A stretch of DNA of 64,000 bases from Maylandia zebra. Taxonomy: Eukaryota > Chordata > Actinopteri > Cichliformes > Cichlidae. Positions within the stretch are counted from its first letter, which is position 1. Each line of letters opens with the position of its first letter. Under the pieces are notes generated by a model, which saw only the letters and a list, made by a program, of their open reading frames with translations, made no database searches and was not told the DNA's origin. Positions 32,491 to 45,215 of this stretch are shown in pieces. The stretch is from the NCBI RefSeq assembly GCF_041146795.1, contig NC_135179.1, positions 14,890,047 to 14,954,046 on the forward strand. The letters run 5' to 3'. Position numbers and translations under genes: made by a program.

Positions 32491-33865
32491 AAGATTTGGG
32501 GCTCCAGAGGATAGGGCTTTTACCGTACCTGTGTAGTTAAGCCTACTACTTGTCTATCTGTATAAGAAGAAACAGCCTTGTTGTCCTCCTGGTGAAGAAT
32601 TTGAAAGCACGTGTCTACTTTTTTTGCCACAGGAGGTTGATCCATAGGCCTGTTTTATTTTGAGTCTGAGCTTAGGTTGTTTTTGCCTTTGGCACCAGGG
32701 CAATCGACATGCCCCCCTGACCCAGAAAGCCCAGTTCGGGTCTAATTGACAGAACGGCACTCCCTAGAGGTCAAACTCTTGAACGTTGGTGTTTGTGTTG
32801 ACATTTTAAGCCTTCATTTCACAATTTAACGACAGAACTCTTGGAAGTACTTAAAAATGACGTCTTGTCAAGGTTGTATCAATTCAAAGTTTTTGGGCCC
32901 TCTGAAGCACGGATGAATGGCCAATAAGCCTAACTGTAACATTCCCCCATTGGTCATGTATTCAGGCCACACAACTGGTGGAAAAGGCCATGAATTTGGA
33001 AAAGCGGACATGTTTCTCCCCCCAAACCCCACCCCCTTCTCTTATTTTACCCCAGTCAATACGGTGACATAATTTCACTGACTGTATCTACTCAAGTACA
33101 CCTTGTCATCCACATAATAAAAGAAACTAAATCTACAGACGTGTTTTTAAATTTAGAAGTATGTATTAAAACATGTTTATTGCTTTGCATGTTTTTATGT
33201 TGTAGAGAGGTGGAAAAATCTCCAGTCACACCACTGTCTATTGAGCAGATCTCAAGAAAACCTTGTTAAGGAAATACCATTCGGGGAGACAACCTATAAC
33301 GTGTTTGTGTCAAGAGATTCAAGTTCTAGTTTTTGCTCATGTTTAGGATGCAGGCTGGAAACTACACTGCACAAGATGGGGTCCAGGACAAAGGGAATCT
33401 GCAGCCTTAATACCTACTTCTATCAGTGACAGCTACAAGTTATGTCCCCCAATGTTTTACAAACCTCATGTGCATTATTTGTAAATCCTATTTTATAGTT
33501 ATGTCCTCATATACTGCTGCTACACGTGGCTGTCTATGAAAACACCGAGGAGGAAATTGCACACCATACAGTTTGTGATAGAGTGCCTCCGGATCATGAG
33601 ATAAGTAGGACATTAAGACAGGCCTCATACATGTGCCCTTACTCATTTATTAGGGATGTCACCCAAATTTGAACTGCATATTGCAAATGTGGATCTTATC
33701 TCTGTAGTTGTGAACGCAGAAATCAAGGTTGACTACACAAAATATACTGATGAATTAAAACAAACACATAATGCATTGTCTTTGTCCATTGATTCCTAAC
33801 ATGGTGGCAATGTATTCACTTGTTTATTATTTTGACCAAAGTTCAATAAAATTTTAATTGTGTTC
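32491..33865 (+). other. ppp2r2d 3' UTR
   Basis: Non-coding sequence after the TAG stop. AATAAA signals occur at 33,116-33,121 and 33,845-33,850. The second, followed by TG-rich sequence (GTGTTCATCTGCTGTTC), looks the better polyadenylation site. Frames inside are short and unrecognised. Confidence 0.55.
33845..33850 (+). terminator. Polyadenylation signal AATAAA of ppp2r2d
   Basis: AATAAA 1.36 kb downstream of the stop, with a T/G-rich downstream element. An alternative proximal AATAAA is at 33,116-33,121. Confidence 0.5.
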
Positions 33866-34140
33866 ATCTGCTGTTCGCCTGCTCTGCATCATTGTGAATT
33901 AAATCAACTGTAACACAGTTAAGGTCATGCATACATTTCACACTTTTAATGTTTTTTGATGATGAACATGTGCCATTTCTATGCTGTTTGTTCTTTTTTG
34001 AAAATCACAATTTATCATTGCACAACTAAGCAATCAGTAACGAGTGCCATCAACTAATCTAAAGATTCCCCAAAACAAATAAAACAGTCAAGTTAAATTT
34101 CTTTGAGCCATCTGCCTCCTCTAAAAAACTGCTTGCATTA

Positions 34141-34150
34141 TTTATTTATT
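34141..34150 (-). terminator. Candidate bnip3 polyadenylation signals
   Basis: On the minus strand two overlapping AATAAA hexamers occur about 250 bp after the bnip3 stop codon. The choice is inference, and others could exist further left towards the ppp2r2d tail. Confidence 0.4.
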
Positions 34151-34397
34151 AATTTTTTTTAAAAAGTGATTTGAGTTCAATCAAAAGAAAACGCCACTGC
34201 TGTGTTCAGAGCTTTACACCCAAAAAACAGCAATAACTGATCCCTCAACTCTCCACACTGCTGTGGGAAATGTGGAACACTGAATTCAACAGGACTACGT
34301 CACATGGCTACTATATTTCCTTTGATCATTAGAAGGTCCCGTTTTCATGCCAAGATGGTTGCATGACGTTGATGTGGTAGTGCCAAGCGCCACGATC

Positions 34398-37389
34398 CTA
34401 TTTAGGATGTGTTAGGCGCCTTCCAATATATATCCTACCAGGAAAGAAGAAAACAGAGAAATTAAGATGCTGCTTTAAAACATAAACACAACTAGATGTA
34501 TCTACTGAAATAGTTTTTTAACCGGGTAAAATGCAAACTCAATGACCACCAAATTAGGTACAACTTTTCAGCCAATGGCAGCAACTCAAAGCATTAACCC
34601 TCTGGGCTACCTGGAGCCATTTTTCATCCACAGCGTTTTTTAATTTCAAGCCATTTTCACTGTGTTGAATAGAATATAGCCAAACTTTCCAAACATTTAT
34701 TTATTTTTTTACTTTAGAATTGCAGTCTGAGTTCATCAGATTAGCTTAAGGCATGCAGACATGGTCCAGATGACCTGCTGAATTTCAAATCGAGCAACAG
34801 AATGGAGAAGGTGACTCAAAGGAATTTGAACGTGGCATGGCTATTGGTGCCAGATAGGCTGATCTAAATGTTTCATATTCTGCTGATCAAGTAGGATTTT
34901 CCAACACAGCCATCTCTAGGGTTTACAGAAAACGGCCTGAAAAAGAGAAACTTGAACAGCAGTTCTCTGGTTGAATATGCCTTATTGATGCCAGAGGAGT
35001 ATGGCCAAACTGCCTCAAGCTGATGGCGAGGCAACAGTAACTCAAATAGCAACTCATTACAAGCAAGGTATGCAGAAGCGCTGCCTCTCCAGCTAATTTG
35101 CATTTGCTCATCAAAACTGGACATTAAAATGAAATTGGAAAAACATTTGTTATAAAACAGAATTTGCTATAAACAACATGAAAGATCCACCCTGTAGTTT
35201 TCAGGCTGGTGGTGGTGGCAGTGTGATGGCATGGTGGATATTTTCTTGGCACACTTTGGGCCCCTTCATACCAGCGAAGCATCACTGATATGGACCAAAA
35301 TCTCTGAAGAACATTTCCACCAATTTGTTTAAGGTGTAACTAATGAGGTGGCCAGTGAGTTTATGTGGTCGTTTTTTAAATATAAAAGTCCAAAATAAGA
35401 TGTGTTGAAATAATGCTCTATAGAATAATAACCACAGGCTCCTAAATAAAGACAATTATATTCTCTGTCATTCTGAAGTTGATATACTTCAGGGAGTATC
35501 TTACCTAAACCTATTAAATGTCAGACACTGAACAGGACTGCTGTTTATCCAGTCAGGCATTGTTCTAAACATCATTATGTTTGTTTTATTTTTACATATA
35601 TTTCAGTGTTTTGTTGTGAGGACACTGTCGTTTTTCTACCCTGCAAATCCTGCAAATGTTAAGAGATTATTGATTGGTCATTATTTAATTTACAAATACC
35701 ATTTTTAAGTGCATGTAAAATCATCCCAATATTTATGTGAAAATAGAAAACATCAGGTCTAGTGGGTCAACAGTTTCTGCAGCAACTCAAGAGGTTCCCG
35801 TACAGTGTTTTTAGTTTTTGCATACTGCCTGAGTTAAAGATTAAATGATGCTGCTTACCCTAAGCCAACAGCGAGTATGTGGGAAATGATAAATGATGGA
35901 AGGAAAAGCTTCAGAAAGTCAGAAGAGAGAAAGCCTCCCTTCTTCATGACGCTGGTTTTCCTGATGCTGAGAGAGGTTGAGCGCTTAGGGTGCTTCAGCA
36001 GGAACTCCCTACAGAGCGACACATTAATTTTTCATTGTTCTGAATACATTAAAATCAAGTGAGTGCCAGTTTAATGTCACACCAGCACCTTTGCTCACAC
36101 AGACATCATTCCAAATTCTATGAATCACAATTACAAATCATGGCATGTAATAATTATAGTTGGGGTAAAAGATTATCTCTAATTGTGAAATGACTACTTA
36201 CTTTGGTGGACTGTTCTCAGGTCGGCTAGACCAGTCCCAGATCCAGTCAGCATTTTTCTTCATCAGGTTCTCAACTTCCCGTATTCTCTCTTGGAAATCT
36301 TCATCTGACTAAAAGGGGGGAAAAAATAATTTAAAATAATAATAATAATACAATTATGTCACAATACATTTAGCTTTAACAAGGTTATGAATAATGCATA
36401 AACATAAAACTATATATAAAGAAAACAGATTGTTTTCAACTTGTCTAAGCAGGAAAAGCCCGACTCAGCTGTTAAGTAAGGACCTCTTCAAGTGGAACGA
36501 CCTTAATAATTAAGAATACTTTCCCTTGCCTGCTATAACATGTCCAAATTTCTGCTGTGAGAAAGGCTTAATGTACCTGTGAGCTATTCCCCTCTGAGCC
36601 TTTCCACAGAAGAAGCGGGGTCTGTGCTCTGCGTGGGCTGTTGTGAAGAAGAACAAGAAGGAGAAGGAGAAGAAAACACATAAGGGAAACTCAGCTCACG
36701 ACTTCTTCATATTACTCAACAAACAGAGGAAAAACATGAACTGCTCTTCCCCCTTCTGCCCACCCCCACCAACCTGTTGCACTGAGAGCTTCCTCTGGAG
36801 CTGCTCCTGCCTGATTCGTGCTGTGCTTCTAGCAACATTTTCTCCATGTCAGCTGCCAGGCTGGATGAGGGAATTTGCTCCTGGCTTCCTTGTTGACTGG
36901 CACTTTGGGAGCCATTCCCACTGAAATGCAGCTCAACCCAGGAACCTTAAATCAAATGCAAAGTCTTTAAACATGAATCCTGGTTATCCAGTACTACATC
37001 ACAGGCCAATCTCGGCTAGGATAGGAATGCAGTCTCTGCGCATAGCGGAACAATAAACAAATGAGGACTGTTTTTAGCTTGAAGGCATTTTCATCGTGGC
37101 AACACTGCAGATTAGCCTTAATAACTAACTAGAACCATGGCCTACCCTGTATAGCTGTGTCTACACGTCTTATAGGTATATAAATCAATGTGGAGTTGAG
37201 ATTCAATCTCGCTATTTAGCCAAACACCCCTATCGACTGGCTTTTCACGTGGTCAGGCTAGGTGACGTTATTTACTCGTGGTGTTTAACTATCGTCTACC
37301 GCTAACAACAACACTGGCAAATATATATTTGACGTAAATACTTCACCTTGCAGACTTTCGTCAGAGGAAGCGTCCACCGGTAGTGACAT
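34398..37389 (-). CDS. bnip3: BCL2/adenovirus E1B-interacting protein 3 (mitophagy receptor)
   Basis: Outer-mitochondrial-membrane, BH3-like, tail-anchored protein induced by hypoxia. It recruits LC3/GABARAP for mitophagy. Minus-strand exons: 37389-37347, 36945-36774, 36637-36577, 36308-36202, 36008-35859 and 34434-34398. The sum is 570 nt, 189 aa plus stop, with all phases consistent. Visible landmarks: LIR motif SWVEL (W17-L20), [20 protein letters not shown] with [12 protein letters not shown], and SVMKKGG before the membrane helix. The helix carries the family S170-H171 and A174xxxG178xxxG182 dimer motif, followed by IYIGRRL. The C-terminal tail THPK is short. The start at 37,389 matches the family N-terminus. 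The frame stays open upstream to an ATG at 37,485, so a 32-residue longer form is possible, as annotated for human BNIP3. Confidence 0.96.
34536..35361 (+). mobile_element. Decayed, internally deleted Tc1/mariner-type transposon
   Basis: The text resembles the abundant fish Tc1-like family: GAACGTGGCATGG, ATCTCTAGGGTTTACAGA, GGCAACAGTAACTCAAATA and TTTTCTTGGCACACTTTGGG. The last is transposase-coding sequence just upstream of the family's acidic-residue region. The ends form an imperfect inverted repeat (left ACTCAATGACCACCAAATTAGG, right CTAATGAGGTGGCCAGTGAG). No open transposase frame remains and much of the middle is missing. Boundaries are approximate. Confidence 0.7.
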
Positions 37390-37499
37390 TGCAGCGGTAT
37401 AATGCAGTCTCCGCAGATTTAAAGGCCTATATATCAGCGAAATGGTGGCGAAATGCCTGCAAGCAGCTGGAGCTCCAACTACCACAATAACAATGACGC

Positions 37500-37640
37500 A
37501 ACATTGTGTTTATCTAAAATGTGATTGGCTTGGAAAGGAGAGCACGCGCGCCACGCTCTCCCTGCGTGTTGCTCATGCGCGTTCACGCCCGCATACAAGG
37601 ACACGATTTATGACCCACCACGATAAACACGTATCCGAGT
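37500..37640 (-). promoter_or_regulatory. Probable bnip3 promoter with CCAAT box and HRE-like motifs
   Basis: On the minus strand a CCAAT box lies at 37,524-37,528, about 135 bp upstream of the start codon. The segment is CpG-rich. HIF-response cores (RCGTG) are seen as GCGTG at 37,564-37,568 (plus) and TACGTG at 37,628-37,633 (minus). BNIP3 is a well-known HIF-1 target in mammals. Use of these particular sites is inference. Confidence 0.45.
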
Positions 37641-38044
37641 TATTTGTGAAAATGTTATGCAAGCAGCGCTACAGAGAAAATGTGCTTATGTCAGCTGACT
37701 GTGTCTCACATTTTTGGTTTAACCTTCACTGCAGCAGTTATACACATCTGTCTGCAGAGGGCAGTCATAACTAGGATGACCAGATCCCCCCCCCCATCCC
37801 ACAGCTTCAGACAATGTCCCACATTTTGACTTGTTCTGCAGGATATGCACTTTTCTAAAGTCTGGCTTTTACCCTTTGTATATGAAGTGAAGGCTTTTTT
37901 ATTATAGTCAGAAGAAGGTCATCTGGTATAATGCCATACTCAAAAGGGAAAATTACAAGTCACCAAAAAGTCACATGCTTTGCAGAAGGTGTTTCTACAC
38001 CAATCTGCATTTTATAATTAGTCTACGGCTTTCTTCTATAGGAT

Positions 38045-38185
38045 GCCTTTTGTTTTGTCTCCCTTCCCTCACCCTCTACTGCTCGTGGCAGATGACTGCC
38101 CCTCCCTCAGCCGGTTCCTGCCAAATGGGAGTTTTTCCTTCCCACTGTCGCTAACCTGCTCGTAGGAGGTTGTCAGATTCTAACT
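38045..38185 (+). repeat. Fragment of a common fish retroelement tail
   Basis: CTCACCCTCTACTGCTCGTGGCAGATG, broken here as CTCGTGGCAGATGACTGCC, then GGGAGTTTTTCCTTCCCACT and GTCGCTAACCTGCTCGTAGG. This string recurs in teleost genomes, and a related copy lies at 41,870-42,056. It is truncated and lacks the terminal microsatellite. Confidence 0.55.
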
Positions 38186-40379
38186 TGAAAGTTACACAAC
38201 TTCATAGTGTAAAACTCATAATCAATGATCTTTACTCTTGCATGACTATGTGTCAGTTCCATAGTCTAGCAACCTAATTAAATTAATGCTTACTCGTTTG
38301 TACAGTTTTTCTTTCAACCAAGAACTGAATAACAACATGCTGTTTGGGAACAGCTAGACATATATTATACTGTATTGTTCACAATTTCTTCAACCGGCTA
38401 GTCCAAATCTGTAATCTCAAATTTGGGACTTGCAAATACAATTATGTTTGTGGACATGGAAATTAGTTTGGCTCATTATTCTTCCTAAATTGCATTACTG
38501 TGGGGGCTTATTATTATGGGTAGTGTACTGCTTCCTCGCAGGCAAAGGTTTACACAGTTTAACACATCATTTTAAAACACGGATAAAATACTTTGTTAAA
38601 AAATGTTACCAAACAGTTGATATCTTATGAGAAATGAAGTTTGCAAAAGCATGCAGTGAGTGGTGCTTCAGTTTGTGGTGCTCGTGATGTTCCACCTTTT
38701 ATCTTTTTAACATTTAGCTCTACTAGATGTAGATGTCAGCTAAAAGTACAGAAAAATATCTCAAACCTCAAACTCAGTTCAAACATATTTCCAAATTAAA
38801 GTGCATAAATTGGATTTATCAGCTAATGTGTACAGACAGATATAAGGAATATTCACAAAAGAGCCGAGGAAGGAAGTCCCAATTTTGGGTATTCGATTAA
38901 ACCAGAAATTTGTATCTGGAAACCTATCACTAATCTGTGTAGATAATCTGCCATTTCTATCAGACGGACTGCTTTCCGGGTAGAAGAAAGCCAAATTCCT
39001 GTTTGCATTAACTAGACTGCAAATGTATTAATAAATTGTGGTATAAGAAAACCTATCACTAGTGCATGAACAATAATACCTGGTGGCACAAAAACAGGGA
39101 ACACATCGTTCCACTCAGGTTGCAAGCCAATAGACAGTCTCTACACAACTGTTTATTGTAGACGTACCTGTGAGATCCACTGTTGCCATCAAGGAGAGCA
39201 GCTATCAACACTGCAGGCCACAGACACTGTATTAGACTCTAAGGCTGTACAAGCCAAAGCAACGTTTTCAGAGACTAAAGAGACCTGAAAATGTGAGACA
39301 CTGTACTTCATATAAATAAATAAATAAATAAATGTGTGTTCATTTTTTTTTAATTTTGCCATGTAAACTATCCAAACAGTTTTCTGTAATCAATACTTTG
39401 CATTGCAAACATTTATAAACATTAACAAAACTATTGCATCTAATATAGATAGCATATTATGTTATCCTTTAATTGAAAAAAAACAACAACAACAACAAAA
39501 CAGACAAGCCTTTTCATTGAGTTAGCCATGCATGCTTTTTACAGACTGAAACTATAATTTTCTTTATCCATTCGTATCAGATTTGCACTTACAAATATCC
39601 CATTATAAATCTTAGGCTGTAGCCAAATACCTACATTACGCACAGCATTTAGCTAGCTACTTAGTTAGCATAAGAGTTCAGCTGCGTCTAACACCACTCT
39701 AACTGTTTTTTGTTTGTTATTTTGTATATATATATTAAAAATTCCCAAACATACTTCAACACAATGCCTTACCTTTTCTGGAATCTAAGAGATATTTAGT
39801 GTACAGTCTAGATTTTTCCAAGCTTGAGAAATGAGAATGAAACTCATCTCCATATCCTCAGGAGTTACTCTGGGACCAGTAGACTAGCTCATTTGATTCC
39901 ACGTCACATGGTATTAACAAATTACTGCAGTGGTAATAACTTACTACAAATGTGTTGTTATGCAGCAGTCAAAGTAAAGCAATGATGTTCTTTTTAGACA
40001 GATTAAAGCAGCTCTTCATAACTGGACGAGGCATGGACCACTCCAACATCCTGTTGAAGAGATTCATTATTTTTCATATAAATGTTACATTTTGAAAAAA
40101 GCATCTGGAAAAACATTTCAGCTAATTGGAATTAAATTTTGCTTTATTCTTGCTTTATCTTTAAAATATTTTTAGTAAATGACATTAATATTTAACTGGA
40201 TTTAACTTGGACCTAATCTTCAAATATTACGTGAGATCCTTGGCAATTATTTTTATTGTCTGATATTGCCATCATTCTGTCTGCATGTTGTCATGTTTTT
40301 ATTTCACAATTAGATACTGTAATTTACACTAAATTACTTACTTAGACTAAACAATTAGGTGCACCCGCTCAATGGCTCT

Positions 40380-41035
40380 TTATCTAGGTAGCAAATCAAG
40401 CAACTCTTAAACTTAAACCAAGCATCAGGATGGGGAAGAAGGGTGATTTAAGTGACACTGAACAGAGAAAGTTGCAAGACGGCTGAGCTGAGTGTTTCAG
40501 AAACAGGTTGATCTCCTGGGATTTTCCAACACAACCATCTCTAAGGGTCACAGAGAATTGTCTGAAAGAGAAAATTCCCAGTGAGCTTTAGTTTTCTGAG
40601 TGAAAATGCCTTGTCAGTGACACCAAAGAATATCTGCGTATTGTTTGTGACAATGTCCATCACTTTATGACCACAGTGCATTCATTTTCTAATGACTGCT
40701 TCCAACAGGATAATGCATCATGTCACAATGCTCATATCATCTTAGACTGGTTTCCTGAACATGACAATTTGTTTACACTGCTCAAATGGCCTCCACTGTC
40801 ACCAGATCTCCAAAAGAGTGGCTTTAGGATGTGGCGGAAATTATGTGGGAAATTTGTAGCATGGATGTCCAGTTAGCAAATTTGTAGCAACTGCCCAATG
40901 CTCTAATTTCAAAATTAACTCAAATATTCTGAGGAATCTTTACAACACCTTGCTGAATCTGTGCCACAATGATTTAAGGCAAAAAGGGGCTCCAGTCAAG
41001 TACTGGTAAGATGTAAGTAATAAAGTGGCCAGTTT
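40380..41035 (+). mobile_element. Decayed Tc1-like transposon with DDE remnant
   Basis: Remnant of a Tc1 DD34E transposase in plus orientation. The 40,667-40,876 frame carries FQQDNASCHNA and ILDWFPEHDN, then LLKWPPLSPDL, the known block around the second catalytic Asp (QQDNAPCH-like). The expected 'NPIE' motif with the catalytic Glu has been lost after SPDLQKSG. Upstream text (GGGGAAGAAGGGTGATTTAAG, ACCATCTCTAAGGGTCACAGAG) matches the same family as the copy at 34.5 kb but retains different segments. The right end reads AATAAAGTGGCCAG. Boundaries are approximate and the element is non-functional. Confidence 0.8.
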
Positions 41036-41869
41036 GCTTCGTCGTCTTAGAGCCTTTTAAAAAGAGATGAGGTAGAGACTGAGACTTTGCCTATAAAGCC
41101 ACACATCTATCCACCTTGTTATGCCAGTGTATTGGTGTATGGTAACTGGAAGCATATTCAGAGATTAATTGTTGGGTGTCTGAGTGATGAGGACAGAAAT
41201 TATTGCAAGCTTGATCGGGAGTTGGTGTTTGCATAGTTCACTTATATGTTTGTGGGTGTGTTTGATGACATCATCCGGGAGCATATGATGGTGCTGGCGG
41301 AAGACAAGGATTGAATACAATCAATACTACAGACAGGACAAGATGCCTCAGGAAGAATTATGATGTCCGGAGTAGGAAATTTGCAAGAGCTACACTCGGT
41401 ATCAATGAAGGTGTGCTGCAGACGGTGATGGCACTTTCCCAGCAGGCAGAGCAGCTTGACTTGACAAAAAGAATCAAACTTGTTTTCAGACTCAGACTTT
41501 TATTAAATTATTTCTCATTTATGAGGTCACAAATTTGTCAGAACAATAGGACCTAAAAAGCTCACTCTTTCACCTTTTCCATCAATTTGCCCTTCTTATC
41601 CTCTCTCACACACACGCACTCATACCCAAAGAGTTCCTTCAGAGTGTACTTTCAAGCACATGTTGTTCATAAAATAAAATAAGTTGCTCTTTATTATCCA
41701 AGAAAGACAAAGAGTTGACCCAAAAAATGTGACTCATTTACAAACTGCTGTATAACTACAGTTCTACTCATCATATTGTGTTGGCAGTAAGTGTTCACCT
41801 ATACTCTGCTTTTAGCATTTATGCAGAGATAAATGCTAACATAGGGGCCACTTCTTGAGCCTGGTTCTA

Positions 41870-42056
41870 TTGAAGGTTTCGTCCTGTTAAAGAGCACTTC
41901 CCACTGTCGCCAAATCATTTGCTCATAGGGGGTCACATGATTGTTGGGGTTTTCTCTGTTTTATTTGCGTTGTTGTAAAATATAAATGACCTTGAGATAA
42001 CTGTTGTTGTTTTTTGGCGCAGTATAAATAAAACTGAATTGAATTGAATAGATAAA
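41870..42056 (+). repeat. 3' tail of a fish non-LTR retroelement
   Basis: GAAGGTTTCGTCCTGTTAAA, CTTCCCACTGTCGCCAAATC, GCTCATAGGGGGTCACATGA, then CTTGAGATAACTGTTGTTG, GGCGCAGTATAAATAAAACT and a terminal GAATTGAATTGAATA. The short tandem tail is typical of LINE 3' ends. Same family as the fragment at 38.1 kb. Confidence 0.6.
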
Positions 42057-45000
42057 TGTTAAAAGCAGGACTGCTTTCATATTTCTCATTCAAGTAGCAC
42101 TTGCATAAGGTATCTTTTGTGTAACTACAATCTAACCATCAGGTACTGTGAAATAAACTCGCATTAACTGAATTTGCTGATGGTTTTGATGAATAATTAA
42201 GCAGGGATTTTCTGCTGCAGCTCAATACAAACAGGAGGTAAATATGATTAAAGTAAAGCATGAATTAGTAAAGACTGTGCTGGCCGACCTAAAGAATGAA
42301 CTTTGATTTGTTGCCATATTTGAAATATTTATTCAACTTCACATTATCCATGCACTTTGGCTGTCTTTATTCCTCGTTGAGGTCCTCTTTTCCCTGGGGT
42401 TTTCTTCTGGAGATCAAAAATAGTCTCTAATTACACCAGTCTTGGAAAACAGAAAACACTGGGCTGCAAAGCTATTGCAGAAACGTCCATATTTTTGATT
42501 TTCCTCCTACTATGTTGGGTTATCATTTTATAATTTCTCGCAAAGAAAAATGCAGCCATCTTCTGCATAATTAGACAGCTAGAAATATTATGCTTAAAAA
42601 TATTAAACACATTCAGAAAACTAGGGACTGAAATATTTATTTTGGATGCAATGTGAGCACAGTGAGATCATGAGGCAAATTAAACAGGAGGCTCCTGCTG
42701 CTTACATCCCAGAGAATCTAATTTGATTGTCTTGCATCCTTATCAATTCAGGGGGGAGGAAGTATTATATGCCCCCGTGTGCATGATGCATTGTGCTCAA
42801 AACCATAATGAATGACCCAACATTCAATTAAAAACACTCTATTCATCACCAGCTATGATTTAAACTTGTTAGTGTGACCTTGATGTTTCTCTGACTCTGT
42901 GCAATCCTGCCTTGGCAGTCCTTGTTTATCCAAGATGCACACTTTTCTCAGTGCTCTTTAATTGTCTCTAAGTTAGACCCCTTTGAGATACATGGCCAGC
43001 AGCTTTAAAGAGCACTTATTGAGTTGTAAGTGGGGAGAAATTAGAATAAAATGATGGAAGCTGAGCAGAGAGCTGCGTGAAAGTTGTAAGAACTTTCGCC
43101 AGAAGCAGCTTATAAAGGATGTCAGATGCATAAATCGCGGTGCTCTGTGGCCTGTAGAGAGGGAAATAAATCATTCTCTCTGTAGACCGTGCAAGTGGTC
43201 TTCTGTGTGCATACACTGAGATTAGCTAATGTAAGTGCTTATTTATCTAACCAACCGTCAGTCCCACAGCACGTTGAAAAAACATCCAGCTATATTTGAC
43301 GCAGTCAACATTTGTCTGTATTTTTGTGATTTACATATAACTCTTGTTATACTTCACGACTTCTACTTTTGCATTAATCTTTTGGCCTAGTAATGTTATG
43401 GGCCTCTTGGCATTTAATTTCTCTGTTGCTTGGTGAGTGTGTTAAAAATGTAATTTATGCATCCTGCTGCTCAAGCATAGCAGCAGACTCCAGGAGAATT
43501 GTTATTTTAATTAAAGGATGAATTCAGACGGCAATCACTGCAGTTTCATCGTTCAAACCATACTGATGTGCAGCAGTAGAAATATTTGTTTTGAATACTT
43601 TATAGTACTAAATAGTTTTTTATGTTTATTTGTATTACTAATACAAGCAGATACCTGTCAAAATGTTTCAAAAGATAATCTATTCTTATTAGGGCTGTTA
43701 TAGCAGACCCTTTAGAAATTATGATTTATATCGAATAAACCCTCATTACCACAAAGCTTCCATTACAGTGTATTTTTATTTTATTCCTTTTGACAAATTG
43801 TTCGTGGGAACATTCGACAGTCAGGTCGATAGTTTGCCATTCCTAATGGATGCTGTATTTTAAGACTCTGAGACATGGCTGAACCCACACATGTGTACCA
43901 CAGGAATCTCAAAACACCAGAGTCCCAAAGAACAAGCCATGGGAATCACTCTGTTGTATGAGAGGTGGCTGGGGGTGGAAATGTTTGCTAAGTTAAAACA
44001 ATTATGGATGGCTTATTTACTTTATGTCAGGTTCACAGGCTGATAGTGGCTTGGAATTAGAACTATAAATAAAGGTTTTACTGTTCTGAAAAGTGTGGTT
44101 AAATAGCGACAAGACAATGAATGGTGATAACACACCAAGTAGGATAACAACGCATTGATAAGCATGTGTGGATATTAACTTCACAGTGTTTGCAGGAGCC
44201 AATCATATTTCTATTGCTCCATGACTTCTGTTTGACTCAGGGGAAGGATTTAATGATATCCTGATATGAAGGACTATAATTCACAATGAACTGAATTAGA
44301 TATTGTTTTGCCACCCGTACCTCCAAGGCATCATTTTCTCTTCATATAATTGTCTTGTTCATGCATTTGTTGTTTGAGAATAGTTGGTGCTGTGGGGATA
44401 GCGTCCTTTGGGTGCAACTTGTTATTATGACTTCCTGCTATTGATTGCACTATACAAAGTATGCATTTTTTTATTGGCAATATTGTAGCATTTACAGTTA
44501 TCTACATTTCTTAAATGTGTTTATGTTTTTAATTCAATTGGCATAGACAGAGAAGCTTATGTGCATCGATGTGGCATTCCTTCAGCCTGCTGTGAGCGCA
44601 TCACTAAGGTTCAAACATAATACTTATATGCTTATTTAGACTCCTTTGACATTCTTGTGGATTTACAGTAATGTATAATTTTCACTAGTAATCATTTTCT
44701 TCAGCTACTCCATGAACAGTCACGTTGATGAAGCCGTGGCATGTTTATTGTGGTAACGTCTAAGCCAAATGTCTGCCTTTGTATTACCAACATGGACAAT
44801 TTTGCATATGTTGAGCAGACTCTGTTGCAATATGCTTCTGCTGTCTTCTACAAGCTATTAACTTTGAAGCTAAAAACAAACACAGGATATCAGTTTAAAT
44901 ACTGTATACCAGCATACACACGTAGAAAATGTGCATCATCAACATTGATACAACTTCACAATATCAAAGCTTTAACTCACAGGTTGTCCAAATATAATAC

Positions 45001-45215
45001 GAGCTGTGTAGCAAATGCACATCATGGATTTAAGTATGATTTAATATCGCAAAAACTAACACTTAGTATCAATAAAACATTAATATATAACAGAAAAAAT
45101 GCCCTTTTCTTTTTCAAATATTCAATATTGTCTAATATTTTCAAAGGTTACAATTACAGATAAATGTATGACCAAACGCCCTTTAGTGTTCGAAATGAAT
45201 GCATAAAAGTATTTA

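Larger units (their letters stand above)
37640..45215. other. bnip3-adra2 intergenic interval, gene-free
   Basis: No recognisable gene. It contains repeat tails at about 38,045-38,185 and 41,870-42,056 and a Tc1 relic at about 40,380-41,035. The 140-codon plus-strand frame at 44,741-45,163 is AT-rich, matches no family I know and lies where the adra2 3' UTR should be, so it is left out. The right end probably includes that 3' UTR. Confidence 0.55.

Noticed and set aside
41040-41560. 81-codon frame and surrounding text right of the Tc1 relic as a gene fragment
   Set aside because: No recognisable domain and no splice structure. It may be another old repeat, but the family could not be assigned.
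44741-45163. 140-codon plus-strand open frame opposite the adra2 3' end
   Set aside because: AT-rich, no recognisable domain, no splice or promoter context, and it lies where the adra2 3' UTR is expected.
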